64,000 bases of DNA. Origin: Spirometra erinaceieuropaei. Its lineage: Eukaryota > Platyhelminthes > Cestoda > Diphyllobothriidea > Diphyllobothriidae. Numbering within the stretch: the stretch's first letter is position 1; every line of letters starts with the position of its first letter. The notes under the pieces are model-generated. The model was not told the DNA's origin. It searched no databases and saw only the letters and a list, made by a program, of their open reading frames with translations. Below are positions 13,381 through 23,109 of this stretch, in pieces. The position numbers were made by a program, and so were the translations under genes. Location: NCBI GenBank assembly GCA_902702965.1, contig CACRXP010000876.1, forward strand, positions 132,174 through 196,173, given 5' to 3'.

Positions 13381-16300
13381 TAATGCACCAGACCGTCTAC
13401 AACAGACGACTCAACCTTGTACGAGGAAACACCTAACAGAAATAATCGTGTAGGACCTAAATCAACCTCAATAAGTGGGTATTTTTTGCATGCCACTGAT
13501 GTTCGGGGGCCTTAACCCGATCCTTACCGTTTTTCATTTCAAAGTACCTCTAATAGTCAGTTGTTAACATGCAAAATATTCTGTTTTTCTTATAAAAACA
13601 TAAAACCGGTTCACTTACTAGTCTTGGAGAAGGTAAATGCTCTTGTCGATAAATAAATACTTGTGTGACAGGATGGAATGTGCGGTTGCATGCAGCTTAT
13701 AAGAGCGATCCTTAATATGTACCCGTTAGCATTGATTGACTGCTAGTTCCCTCCTATAATCAAAGTTAATTCAGCGCGAATGACGGCACAATCTGTTTTG
13801 TACCAAACTGTCTGTTATCTTAGGATGCTCCTATTTCTTAAATCACTAAAACAAGATTTCGTCTAAATATTATGCTAGTGATTGTATTGTTCATTCGGCC
13901 AACCATCGAAGATAGGATAAATTCTCTTCTGCAAGCGCTGGTAGTAGAAACTATGCCTTTCGATATAACTAGCAGAAATTTCAGTACCTGGGGATTAGGA
14001 AGATTTACTTTCGTTAGTATGTTTTCGTTGTCTTATGTTAATAAGTCTGGTATTTTTATAGAAGCTGCTGGAGATTAAACTTTAATAAAGTTACGGGAGA
14101 TCTATGAATACTGGTTATTCTTTACCAAATACTTACCTCGGGTTACAAAACGTCATCTAGGTAACTGATTTATTCCCGATGTATCGTCGCAAAACTAATA
14201 ATTTCGACCAAAATCAAAACTTTGGAAGATACACCGCCATATACTCTTGAGTTTGGTTTAGTAGGCGTTCGTTGTACCGGTTACTATGCACGAATATATT
14301 ACCATTTACACGAGGAAGAGGAAGCGAAATTTTTAATGGCATAACACCGCACGTCAGTAGTGGGGCATTCAAAAAGTACTTGTTGGTCTTTGCTCTTTAA
14401 GGAGATTATTTCTTAGTTTTTCTGGAAAGTTTACCAGAGTGTTGCGTTAATAAGAGATTTGTTAGACAGGTCTGCGTAAAGTCGTCTTGCGAATAGCGCT
14501 TGAAAAGTTATAATATGTGTCCAATCCATGATGTCGTATAACAACAAAGATGGAAGCAAAGTAAAAAAACATAAGGCATGAAATTGCCTTAGGAAGGCTA
14601 AGAACTGAGACCAGCATTTGCTTGGGACTTGTTCTAAAAAAAATAAATATTCTAAAAGCAAAATTTTTGAATTACTCAACGATTAACTGCAACACGACCG
14701 TTTTGCCCGCCATTCCAAAGTATGACAGATTTTCCCTGTAGTTGCAGGTCTCCAATATTGGTGTTCTTTCGTTGGAAAAATATCGGGTCAGATATATATA
14801 TTTCAGAGTGGGACAAATAGGCCTCCTTCAACGAAGATAGTCGGAGCATTTTGACAAAACAACTAGAAGCACAAGACGGATACAATCACAATGAGCCTTA
14901 TTAATTGTTTTTAACTTGAGTCGCTTCTAAAAAGAGTTGATGGATGTGCCTTAGGTCATTTCTTGTTGTCACTTTAACAAATGATAAGCAAAATGTGGCG
15001 ATTGGAGACCTTATTTTTACGTCAACCTTAGAGTTAGGATCAAGGCGTCTTGCTTTTTGGGGATTAAAGACTACCGAATGCCCCTCGAGGTCTTTGAAAA
15101 CGTCTTAGATTTATGTGCATATGTTCTCTTAACGCAATTGTTATTTTTTACAGCCTTTTTACCTTAAACATTTAGCTGTCGTCTGCTACGATTGATTGTG
15201 CGTTTACGTCACGTTTTCATTCTGCAGTCAGTAGTCCGATCCAAGAAGACGTATTTTGAAAAAAGATACACAAAGTTGTAATTATCATAGTTGGACAGAA
15301 AACCGCTTATTCTTAACCTCGGTAGCTTAAGGAACAGACCCTAAACTCAATTTTTAAAGCAAAAGCCCTTACAGAAAGACCTATTATTTAATTGTTTGGG
15401 CATGTTATGTAACCTGTAAATTTTAAACTATTTCATCATGTTGATATATTTGCTTAATGCTGGAAAAAGCGAAAGCCGAAAGCTCAAAAAGACCCGTATT
15501 GTGCTGTTGTTAGTGTAATCCCGTTGGAGAGGGCTAAAAATAACTTTTATACTGAGAAAAACCTGCAAAGTCTTTCGCTAGATTTGAGAAACCAGAAATA
15601 AGAGCCTTTTTCGATCTCTTCTTTGAAGGACTTTCATACCAGCCTAAGGTCAAGTAACACGTCTAGATAGGCTGTTTTTTGGCGGACCAGTCCTTCACAT
15701 AACTGACTATCAGTAAGTGTAATCTAGTCATGCAAGCATTCAAACTGTTGAACCTTCAATGATCAGTAATTTTCTAATGGTTTCATCGCAAACCATTGAA
15801 GTGAGTCAAACTGATGCGCATTTTAGAAGTTGGCATGTCAAAAGAACTTGGTAAGACGTTCGTTTTTCCCTATACAATTAATTCTTTCAGAAGAATTACC
15901 AGTTTAATGTTTAGGCATTTCAGTGCAAATAACTTTAGATTATTGTTTTACGGCATATTTATGCAAATGCTAGACCATGCGGAAGTGCAAAAACTTTAGA
16001 ATGAGTTTCATAACACCACCGTTCGCGTAGCATCTGTTAGCTGCTTCAACGTGAGTTTTCAGATAAAATGGTCTCAAAAGTTTAGACTTCGACTGTTCAT
16101 CACATATTCTGCTTCTAATTTTTCAAGTGAACAGACCAGTTGACAATACAAAAATGCCGTTTAACGTTCGCTTTTTTAACCTGCATCGAAAAGGCTACTT
16201 GACAGTGGTAATGTCTGATAACTATTAACCGCTTTTAGAAGTAAACATCTTTTTGTTGTCCGGGCGCACAAAATGTTGATATTAAGTTACATCATCATTC

Positions 16301-18229
16301 GTATCGCTGGTTTGCGCCATGTTCGGTGGGCGAAAAGTGTAAATGTGAGAAGTGCTAGTGTCCTATATACAAAACATGCCCAGTCCGAACCCGACATATT
16401 GATAGCTTGAAGAATTCTGCTGAAGTGGACGTCCAGTAATTCAGCTTGTCTGGACAACTCACGGTCAGTTGGTGCATTCTTTTGAGTTGTTCGCCAGGGC
16501 GCTCGGTTACATAAACATGTATGTTAGGGCTTTTGAATTTTACATTATCTATTGGTCAAAAGAAGACCTATATAGTCAATCGTAGTTTAATATTCACTCC
16601 TTATTAGAAATATAAGTAGTTGTGTGAAAAATGACTTCTAAATATTCAACCGCTGTCGCCTGATATAGATATTTAGATTAATTCGGTTTATTCCTATCTT
16701 CTAATTATGCTCTATTACCATAAAGTTCACGAGCCGCAATATTCGCTCCCCCGACTGCGAAAGAACTGTTAGTAGTCTCTGTTTGCTTTTGTTTGAATAA
16801 GAATGATAAGATCAGAAGTGACAATTTCGGTCTTTCTTGCCTTACCAACAACAAATCTCAGTAAAATGTTTTGGACGTGCATTTACACACAAAGCAGTGA
16901 AGTCGATTGCACATATAACGAAGAAAAATAAATGCACGTGCACGAGATCTTTGAAAATGCTGGTATAGGTTTCATTTGAAGACTCACAGTAAATTCAGGA
17001 AAAGGAAATCCTTCGAAGAAGAGGAAAGCACGAGACAGGTATTTGTGACAAGTTGCCAGTCATGAATATAATACTCAAAAGTTTTATAAAAGTAATTGAC
17101 ACTGGATGATGAATGAAGGCACGAGAAAACAACGCACATATGAGAAGTAAAATGTTGAAATTAGGAAATATGCAAAGTGATCGTTGAATGAAATGAAGAA
17201 ATTACCACAAACCCAACTACAAAATGGGATTTATTCGTGTAACGTCGGTTGCTCATACGTGTAAAGCCTACATCGCAGTCTTCTGCAGCACACAACGGAT
17301 TTCTGAACATAATAAATGCCATATTTTCGTTTTAGGGTTGGATATTGTACTACTGGATACAAAGACAAGCGGTAAGCTACCTGAAAAACATTCACTGATA
17401 GCGCACGGTGGCCTTTGATAACATAATCTGTAAGGGTAGAAAAGTTAAGTGCATACGTCCTGCCTTTGTGGAGACACACCGATAGATACCTGCCTATCTA
17501 CCTTAACAGAAAATGGCTTATCCAGATTGCATGGCAAGAAAAAGACAAGTCCCATAGACAATTAACTCTTGGAGGGATCTTATCGATATATTTTGGAATG
17601 AAGAATATCTCCGCCAAAACAATTAACTTGCAACAGTTATTAATTCCATACATGATAGCATTTTAGCTCTTGATTAAGCACCTTTATGGCACTTCGTAAA
17701 TAATAGTTTAGGTGAAATCCCCGTAATTTGATTTATTTTTAAATTCTCCATATATTTAATCCTACTCAGTAGAACGTATGCATCCAAAAGTGATTGCCTG
17801 CGGATTATTAGGACTATCTTCAAAGTTTCTTTTGTCATAATTTCTAAAATCACAGCAGAAATTTAATGGCGTTAACAGCGGAAAATAAATGCTCAGAAAT
17901 TGGGTAACGTACTAATTTTTATGCATTTTCCCCTACGATTTAGTTCATGAAAGCACATACTGTTTATCGACGACTTTCTGTCAAGTGCGATTCACGAAGC
18001 TGACTGAAAAAATGCGTCACCGAACGCCATCAGTCCGCGTGTATAATGCATCTTGATTTGCTTTTACGGGTAGATATGTATTGCGACTGTGCTTAAGTAT
18101 TGTGTTACAGTCCGAAGTAAAACATCGTCTTGCACAACCAACGATCAATGCATTTCGTCATCCGCCATAGCCTTGCTCAGAGATATGATAGAAGAAATGT
18201 TCGTAGGCTGATATATACAAATGTACAAG
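13381..18229. other. AT-rich stretch without a recognised gene
   Basis: No frame longer than about 82 codons occurs and none is recognisable. I see nothing that marks a gene or a transposon. Confidence 0.55.
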
Positions 18230-18626
18230 ATAATACTGACAAAGACAAAGGCGACCGGAATGGTCATTTCTGGCTTATTAGCCATCCTCGGCTACTCATA
18301 CCCAACACCAAGTGTGGATCACCCGAGATTCGAACCCGAGCTCTTTGCTCATGGTGTTTGACACACCACCATTAAGCCGCGGGCCCGCTGTCCTGTCGGT
18401 TGTCATCGACAATATCAATTATGACAAATGAGCGAGCACCGACTGGCTGATGACGGCTAACAAGCCAGAAATGGCCATTCTGGTCTCCCTTGTTTTTTGG
18501 CATCGTCTCATCTACTTCTGCTACCAGTTGCTACGCGACGACCTGCGAAAATTTTAGTAGGAGCCCCAAGGAACAACGGAACGGGCGTGTTTCGTAACCT
18601 GATCGGCGAGTGCCTATCTTTCATAT
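18230..18626. mobile_element. Composite inverted-repeat element with tRNA-like core, copy 1
   Basis: Copy 1 of a tandem pair. Its left arm (about 18230-18290, containing GACAAAGACAAAGGCGACCG and TTCTGGCTTATTAGCC) is inverted at about 18450-18495 (GGCTAACAAGCCAGAAATGG). A second arm (18420-18442, ATGACAAATGAGCGAGCACC) is inverted less well at about 18591-18626. The arms are interleaved, not nested: A-left, B-left, A-right, B-right. Between A-left and B-left lies a tRNA-like segment on the minus strand. The layout matches copy 2 throughout, but the arms have diverged more. No protein is encoded, so this would be a non-autonomous element. Confidence 0.75.
18315..18390 (-). ncRNA. tRNA-like (SINE-type) segment, copy 1
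   Basis: On the minus strand the sequence runs GGGCCCGCGGCTTAATGG, then a central part, then CTCGGGTTCGAATCTCGGG. The B-box-like GGTTCGAATCT is at plus 18326-18336 and differs from the consensus only at the last base. The T-arm can form G-C, G-U, G-C, C-G and U-G pairs around TTCGAAT. The D-arm region carries an insertion (GGTGGTGTGTCAAAC) compared with copy 2, and the acceptor ends do not pair. It is a tRNA relic inside the composite element, not a tRNA gene. Confidence 0.7.
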
Positions 18627-18636
18627 ATATATATAT
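18622..18636. repeat. (TA)n run between the two element copies
   Basis: A short run of alternating AT separates B-right of copy 1 from A-left of copy 2. Similar AT runs flank A-right of copy 2 (ACATATATCAC). TA-rich target sites are common for inverted-repeat elements, but this could also be a microsatellite that grew later. Confidence 0.7.
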
Positions 18637-19052
18637 GTGATAAGGTGATACCGACAAAGACAAGGGCGACCGAAATGGCCACTTCTGGCTTATTAGCCGT
18701 CATCAGCCAGTCATACCCAACCCCAATTGTGGATCACTTGAGATTCGAACCCGGGATCTTTGGTCATGGAGTTTGACGCTCTACCATTGAGCCACGGGCC
18801 TGTTGTCCTGTCGGTTGTGATCGGGAATATCAATTATGACAGATGGGCGCTCACCGATCAGGTTACAGGTTATGATTACGACTAATCAGCCAGAAATGGC
18901 CATTCCGATCACCCTTGTCTTTGTCGGTATCACCTTATCAACATATATCACTAGTCGCTGTGTGACTGCCTGCGAGGGTTTAAGTATGAGCCCCAAGGCA
19001 CAACAGAACGAGCATGTTCTGTAACCTGATCGGTGAGCGCTCATCTGTCATA
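18629..19052. mobile_element. Composite inverted-repeat element with tRNA-like core, copy 2
   Basis: Copy 2 is the better preserved. Inverted repeat A has its left arm at 18638-18702 and right arm at 18876-18940, starting TGATAAGGTGATACCGACAA and matching at about nine bases in ten. The pairing continues a few bases outward through ATATATGT and ACATATAT. Inverted repeat B has arms at 18835-18868 and 19019-19052 (CTGTAACCTGATCGGTGAGC in the right arm), with one mismatch in 34. B-left lies inside A, and A-right lies inside B. A tRNA-like segment on the minus strand lies between A-left and B-left. The tail between A-right and B-right (TATGAGCCCCAAGGCACAAC) matches the equivalent part of copy 1. 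It looks like a short inverted-repeat non-autonomous element arranged in tandem. No clear target duplication separates the copies, only a TA run at 18622-18636. Confidence 0.8.
18729..18803 (-). ncRNA. tRNA-like (SINE-type) segment, copy 2
   Basis: On the minus strand: GGCCCGTGGCTCAATGGTAG with a paired D-stem (GCTC/GAGC), then a possible anticodon arm, GTCA with loop AACTCCA and TGAC, then CCCGGGTTCGAATCTC with a B-box-like GGTTCGAATCT (plus 18741-18751). The anticodon loop lacks the usual U33, the T-stem is incomplete, and the acceptor ends do not pair. It is therefore a tRNA-derived relic that keeps RNA polymerase III promoter-like boxes. Confidence 0.75.
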
Positions 19053-19099
19053 TAAATAATGTATGTATAATCCTATTGGTCCTCACCAAAAGAGGACGA

Positions 19100-19130
19100 A
19101 CACACACACACATATATATATATATATATC
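19100..19130. repeat. (CA)n(TA)n microsatellite
   Basis: ACACACACACA runs straight into a TATATA run directly after the composite element tandem. Just before it, at about 19079-19098, GTCCTC and GAGGAC form a small hairpin. This is an ordinary compound microsatellite. Confidence 0.9.
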
Positions 19131-19139
19131 TACATAAAG

Positions 19140-19508
19140 TCTGAGTTCCCGCCTGACTAACTTGTGCCCACGACCTAACAGCAACCGTTAAATTCAAACT
19201 GAACCATGTAGAATCTCAATATCTCGCCACTCTCTACCCCAGAAACAGCGAGCTGCAAATGCAATACCCTACACCTCTACGTTGGCGCACTTATGTATAC
19301 CCACATGCCGGATCAACGACCATTAAGTCCACTGTCCTCAGTCCCATTGAATCGACATTCCTCTACCCTCGAACGAAAGGGGCCGCAACAGTTCCCACTT
19401 CCACCCGCCGCCAAAGGTCCTGGCCTACTTATGTGCCCACCTCTTTTACAAGCTAGTTGCTTGCCTGTCGGTAGCTGTCCGGTCTCTATAACCAATTTAT
19501 TCTGACCA
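19140..19508. other. GC-richer, C-biased segment, unidentified
   Basis: The segment is richer in C and G than its surroundings and has short overlapping frames (plus 19259-19456 and 19293-19505) rich in Pro, Ser and Thr. I recognise no domain. It sits between a microsatellite and AT-rich DNA and may be part of an old retroelement. Confidence 0.3.
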
Positions 19509-20945
19509 TTGCACTTTCTCCTTAGTCTGACGAGGGGTTGGTGTCAGCAGCTAGAGAATTCACGAGTACAACTCGATTTTTTCCGACGAGCCTTCTATCT
19601 TCATATTACCTCAGAATTTAGAGTACCTCAGCTGTTTAATATGTATATATGTCTAAGCGTTAACTTTGTTCGAAATTTACCGAAAGAAACGGCTGCGCCA
19701 CTGGCGCCAGCAGATGCCGCAAAAAGATTGAAAGCCGTTTCAATCTGCATAAATATGAACGCTGAATTACAAAGTTCTTTTCACAGAGATAGTTTTTTTT
19801 CTGCTCAATCAAATGGCAAAGGTACTGGTGAGTTCCCCACAAACTACCATAAAATTGTTGAAGGCGGCCGCAAGGCAGAAAGGTTTATAACCGTGAAAGT
19901 TTTCCTTTTTAAAGTTCCACTGCAAAGAACAATTATTGTGTTGTAGATCTTGCGGCCGGAAGCTCGTTTTGGGCCTTAATCTTTGCCTACCTAGGGGAAA
20001 TGCAAAAACGCACAGGCGTTTTAGTAAAGACGTTATCACCACTTCTTAAAGGAAGTCTTCAGGTGAGAATTTTAGCGAATCAACCCATCTTTGGTAGTCC
20101 CATTATGGATTCATTATTTTTTCGGAAAACAGAAACTGCGCACTTAATTATATTTCTGCGTTTTTCACTAGGCATGCGACCACACAGAGCATTTTTATGG
20201 ATTGTTGTGAGAGGAAGCTGGTTGGGGCAATACATAAAGTTAAAACTCTTTGTGAGCTTTAGACAATAAACCAACCCAGATCATTGCTTGGTCACCCCGA
20301 CAAAATGGAAATTCTTCACTAGGCAAGATCGGAACGGGTCAGCAGGGATCCAAATTATGCCGCAGGCTTTCTCATGAGAATATTTACAGTCTAAATACAT
20401 CCAAAACAGATCACAGCAATTGGAACACATAGCGGAAAATACCATTCTCTTTACAGTGGACTGCACCCAATAAGATGATAAACAGACGTTATCTTTGACG
20501 TTTTTTGACACATTAACTTCAGCTAAGGCACGAAAATTTTTCTGAACTAGCCCGGTCACGGTCGGGAAGACAAATGCATTTTTCTAGTCTGAACAGTTAA
20601 ACCGTTCATGCGGAGCATAACATCTTATGCGAACACAGTGGTGCACAAGAGAATTTTCGAAAAGAAGGAGTCGTTTAACTGTGAGGTAATCGAAAGTTTC
20701 TGAAAACAATATACTAAGGGCCATGCAAAAACAGAAACGCATACACTTGAAGCAAACAGGAGAGATAACACGTTCGGATAAACGTTATAGGTACCGGAAT
20801 TGAAAAAAAATGTTGGGAGTAACTGGCAAAAATATGACGCCAAGATATGCGACGGATAAAAATTCATTGTAACCCTACCGTGACAAAGTGTCGACGGACG
20901 GTTACCGACGGAAAACACACAAAAAATTTCTAGTTCAGAAGAAAA
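19509..20945. other. AT-rich stretch; one unsupported 145-codon frame
   Basis: A plus frame at 19509-19946 is 145 codons, among the longest in the window. Its protein has no recognisable domain, no signal peptide and no repeats, and it overlaps minus frames of similar quality. I do not call it a gene. A 10-base inverted repeat, CGGCCGCAAG and CTTGCGGCCG, lies at about 19865 and 19949. Confidence 0.45.
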
Positions 20946-20990
20946 TTAGGAGAATATACGCGTGTTTTCGATATATTCTCATCAGGTCAG
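20946..20990 (-). ncRNA. Hammerhead-like core with 9-bp hairpin, downstream of the PLE
   Basis: On the minus strand the sequence CCTGATGAGAATATATCG is followed directly by AAAACACGCG and TATATTCTCC. It contains the hammerhead core strings CTGATGA (plus 20979-20985) and GAAA (plus 20966-20969), 9 bases apart, which would be a very short stem II. A perfect 9-bp stem, GAGAATATA with TATATTCTC (plus 20972-20980 and 20950-20958) around a 13-base loop, overlaps the core. Penelope-like elements are known to carry small hammerhead ribozymes, and this lies about 190 bases past the end of the PLE coding remnant on the same strand. I cannot form a convincing stem I, and GAAAA has one A more than expected, so activity is doubtful. 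Confidence 0.4.
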
Positions 20991-21135
20991 TGCAATTATG
21001 TGTGATCGAGATACAAAGTAAAACGTGTGAGCGGTAAGAGAAATGTATTGCGATCCGTCTTTTTATACAAGCGAGTGTGTGAAAAGGTGTGAGGCAATAA
21101 GTGGCACTGAGGGTTAAGTAGAGCCGTGTCACAAT

Positions 21136-21155
21136 GGGAAGGGGGGAAAGGGGGG
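21136..21155 (+). other. G-run with quadruplex potential
   Basis: GGGAAGGGGGGAAAGGGGGG gives four or more G-triplets separated by two or three A residues, enough for an intramolecular G-quadruplex on the plus strand. On the minus strand it lies about 20 bases past the stop of the PLE endonuclease, so the PLE transcript would carry the C-rich complement. Confidence 0.6.
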
Positions 21156-21175
21156 CCGCGCACACATGTATGCAA

Positions 21176-21540
21176 TTAATCGATCATCGGCCACGGTAGA
21201 AGCGGAGCGTGCGAGAACCTCTGTGAGCACAGGCCGGTATGCGTAGCCTGATGACAGTCACATCTCTTGTTTCTAACAAACGCTGGCCTAGTCGCTTAGG
21301 ATGGTCAGGCGAGACCTTGCGAATTACACGGAGGACATCGTCGGAGTCCAAACGATGCTCAGAGTCAACCATGTTTGCAAGGATGAAGCTGCCTATGCTC
21401 TTAATTTCACCTTCCCTCAGCCATGTTGGCAGGTGCACTTGTATTCTTGTCGATGGGCTCCGAATCGTACGAAGAATTTACCCTGCCCCACAGAAACAAG
21501 TAAAAGAGTAAATGCACATGCATTTGGTCTGAATTGACAG
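21176..21540 (-). pseudogene. PLE GIY-YIG endonuclease domain, broken
   Basis: This is the C-terminal endonuclease of a Penelope-like retroelement. It would nick target DNA to prime reverse transcription. Reading the minus strand, CIYSFTCFCGAG is followed by a stop (plus 21478-21480) where the family has the Tyr of the YIG motif, then LRTIRSPSTRIQVHLPTWL, then AN-VDSEHRLDSDDVLRV-I and RLLETRDVTVIRLRIP. Cys-x-Cys, the Thr-Arg pair, HL and the later xxH-RLD pattern are typical of flatworm PLEs. After RIPA, a one-base shift restores the usual tail, LCSQRFSHAPLLPWP, ending at a stop at 21176-21178. At least one nonsense mutation and one frameshift make it inactive. It continues without a gap from the reverse transcriptase upstream. 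Confidence 0.85.
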
Positions 21541-22540
21541 CTTATCCTTGCCTTCCCCGCGCAAGAGGGGGTTGGTCGAGTACAACACCTGAACTCTCTT
21601 TGCTGGGAAGGTCTGTGAAACGCCTTGGTTAAGCCGTCTTCACGCGCCGCATCCTCTTAAAATAGGACTATGAGGAACAGGGTTTTCTCTTCCACCGTCG
21701 GAGTGATCAGTTTTGCCGAACACTCGGTAAGATTCCTTACCATAAATTTGTCAGGATACCCGTTCTCGCGAAGCAGGTCCTAGATTCTTTTAAGTTCTTT
21801 ATCAGTGCTATCTGTCAAGCAGATTTCTCTAACCCTTTGCGTCAAACAGCGGATCAGATTACGTTCCTATTGAAGGGGTACTACACTGCAAAACGTCATA
21901 TATTTTCCTTACCCTGTGCGCCAACAGCGGACTAAACTACGTTTCTGTTGACGAGGTACGAAACTGCTGAAGTTCGCATATTGCCCGGACCAGGTGTCTT
22001 TTCCATAGACGCTTCTTCGTATGCTGCTGTCACCTCTTCTGCTTAGAAGGACGTCTAGGAAAAGGCCAAGAGCTCATCGTTTTCACTTCCAACGTAAAAC
22101 TGATTGACGAGTCTGCTTGATTTACAGCATCCAAGAGAGTGGTTATGTTGGCTCCTTTATCGACACTTGCAAAGATGCCATCCTAAAGACCATAGTGCCT
22201 CAGCTTGTAGAATTGGTCGTTTGACTAGAACTTCTTCAGCATCCCCATTCAGACACCAACTAGGAGACGACCAACAGGCGATCCTATAGCAAATCCATTT
22301 ATTACTCTGTGTATTTGGATGTCAGAAGGGAACTGAACATTTTATAGGCATTTCAGTAAACGTTCCTCGAGTGTACACTCGTAATACCTACTTCATAGTT
22401 GTTGGTTAACAAAAATTTACGTATATACTCGACTGTGACTCTGTGAAGAGTGATGAGATATCATTAGCGAAAACATCACCATGTCGTTTAGGTTGAGGTC
22501 TTTAACGTGTTCAATGAATTCGAAGGCAGTTCGAGAACTA
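21541..22540 (-). pseudogene. PLE reverse transcriptase, broken
   Basis: Minus-strand pieces in PLE order are FEFIEHVKDLNLND (plus about 22480-22525), then DISSLFTES (22439-22462), which is RT motif A with its Asp kept, then RVINGFAIGSPVGRLL (about 22262-22310), which is RT motif B, normally GxxMGSP. Next come LLDAVNQADSSI (about 22105-22140), RNLIRCLTQRVREICL (about 21818-21863), and LLRENGYPDKF (21744-21776). The motifs sit in all three frames with several stops, so the gene is dead. The YxDD motif C is not readable. The end joins a GIY-YIG endonuclease, which identifies it as Penelope-like and not a LINE or an LTR element. The N-terminal part upstream of 22540 is not found, so the copy is probably 5'-truncated. 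Confidence 0.85.
21828..21982 (-). repeat. Tandem duplication of about 78 bp inside the PLE reverse transcriptase
   Basis: The stretches 21828-21902 and 21907-21982 are diverged copies of each other (for example ACCCTTTGCGTCAAACAGCG against ACCCTGTGCGCCAACAGCGG). On the minus strand both encode the same PLE segment: FCSVVPLQ-ERNLIRCLTQ in one and FRTSSTET-FSPLLAHRVR in the other, each with a stop. The normal element has this segment once, so the duplication arose in this copy or in a close relative. Confidence 0.7.
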
Positions 22541-23109
22541 TGTGATGCCAGTTGATACTGCACAGCGTTATAGTTATTAATTAACCAGAAAATGCTGAAA
22601 GACCATGCAATGACGGGATCCGAGTTTGACTTAAGCAGTTAACAGCCATTAATGTTACTGACTGATTAACTAATAGCAACCTAATTTGCAAATGTTGTGC
22701 ATGACTATCCGTTGGTCATCCCCACAGTAACAGTACCGAATTGACAGAGATTGATAAATGAAATAGTACTGTTGAGGCAATTCATACTTGCCTAAAAAAA
22801 GTAATAATGTGTTTGTTGGATTGAATGCATTACGATTGACAAAGCAGTAATCCTTCTCCGACCAAGTAAATCAATGTGCAAGGTCCACATAGACGAAGAG
22901 AGACTGTCTTGGTAGGCTGAATTAAAAGAAAAGTGTTGATGATGGAATGCGTGTGCAAATGCATGGAAACTTTATGCATAAATATATGGTGTCCCAAACA
23001 TCTTTTGTTTTAGCGTACCCAAATTCGTCTGTAAACTTAAACACAAAACTGTGTAGCAGTTCAGCGTCAGGCTACATCCTCGTGTCTGATTTATTACTTC
23101 TCATTAAGA
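22541..23109. other. AT-rich DNA between two retroelement remnants
   Basis: No PLE or LINE motif is readable here. The 5' end of the PLE would have lain on this side, so its start is either missing or decayed past recognition. Confidence 0.5.

Noticed and set aside
18315..18803. Two functional tRNA genes
   Set aside because: Acceptor stems do not pair, the anticodon loop lacks U33, and both lie inside inverted-repeat elements. They are tRNA-derived repeat parts.
19509..19946. 145-codon plus frame
   Set aside because: No recognisable domain, biased composition or supporting context. It overlaps comparable minus frames, as expected by chance in 64 kb.
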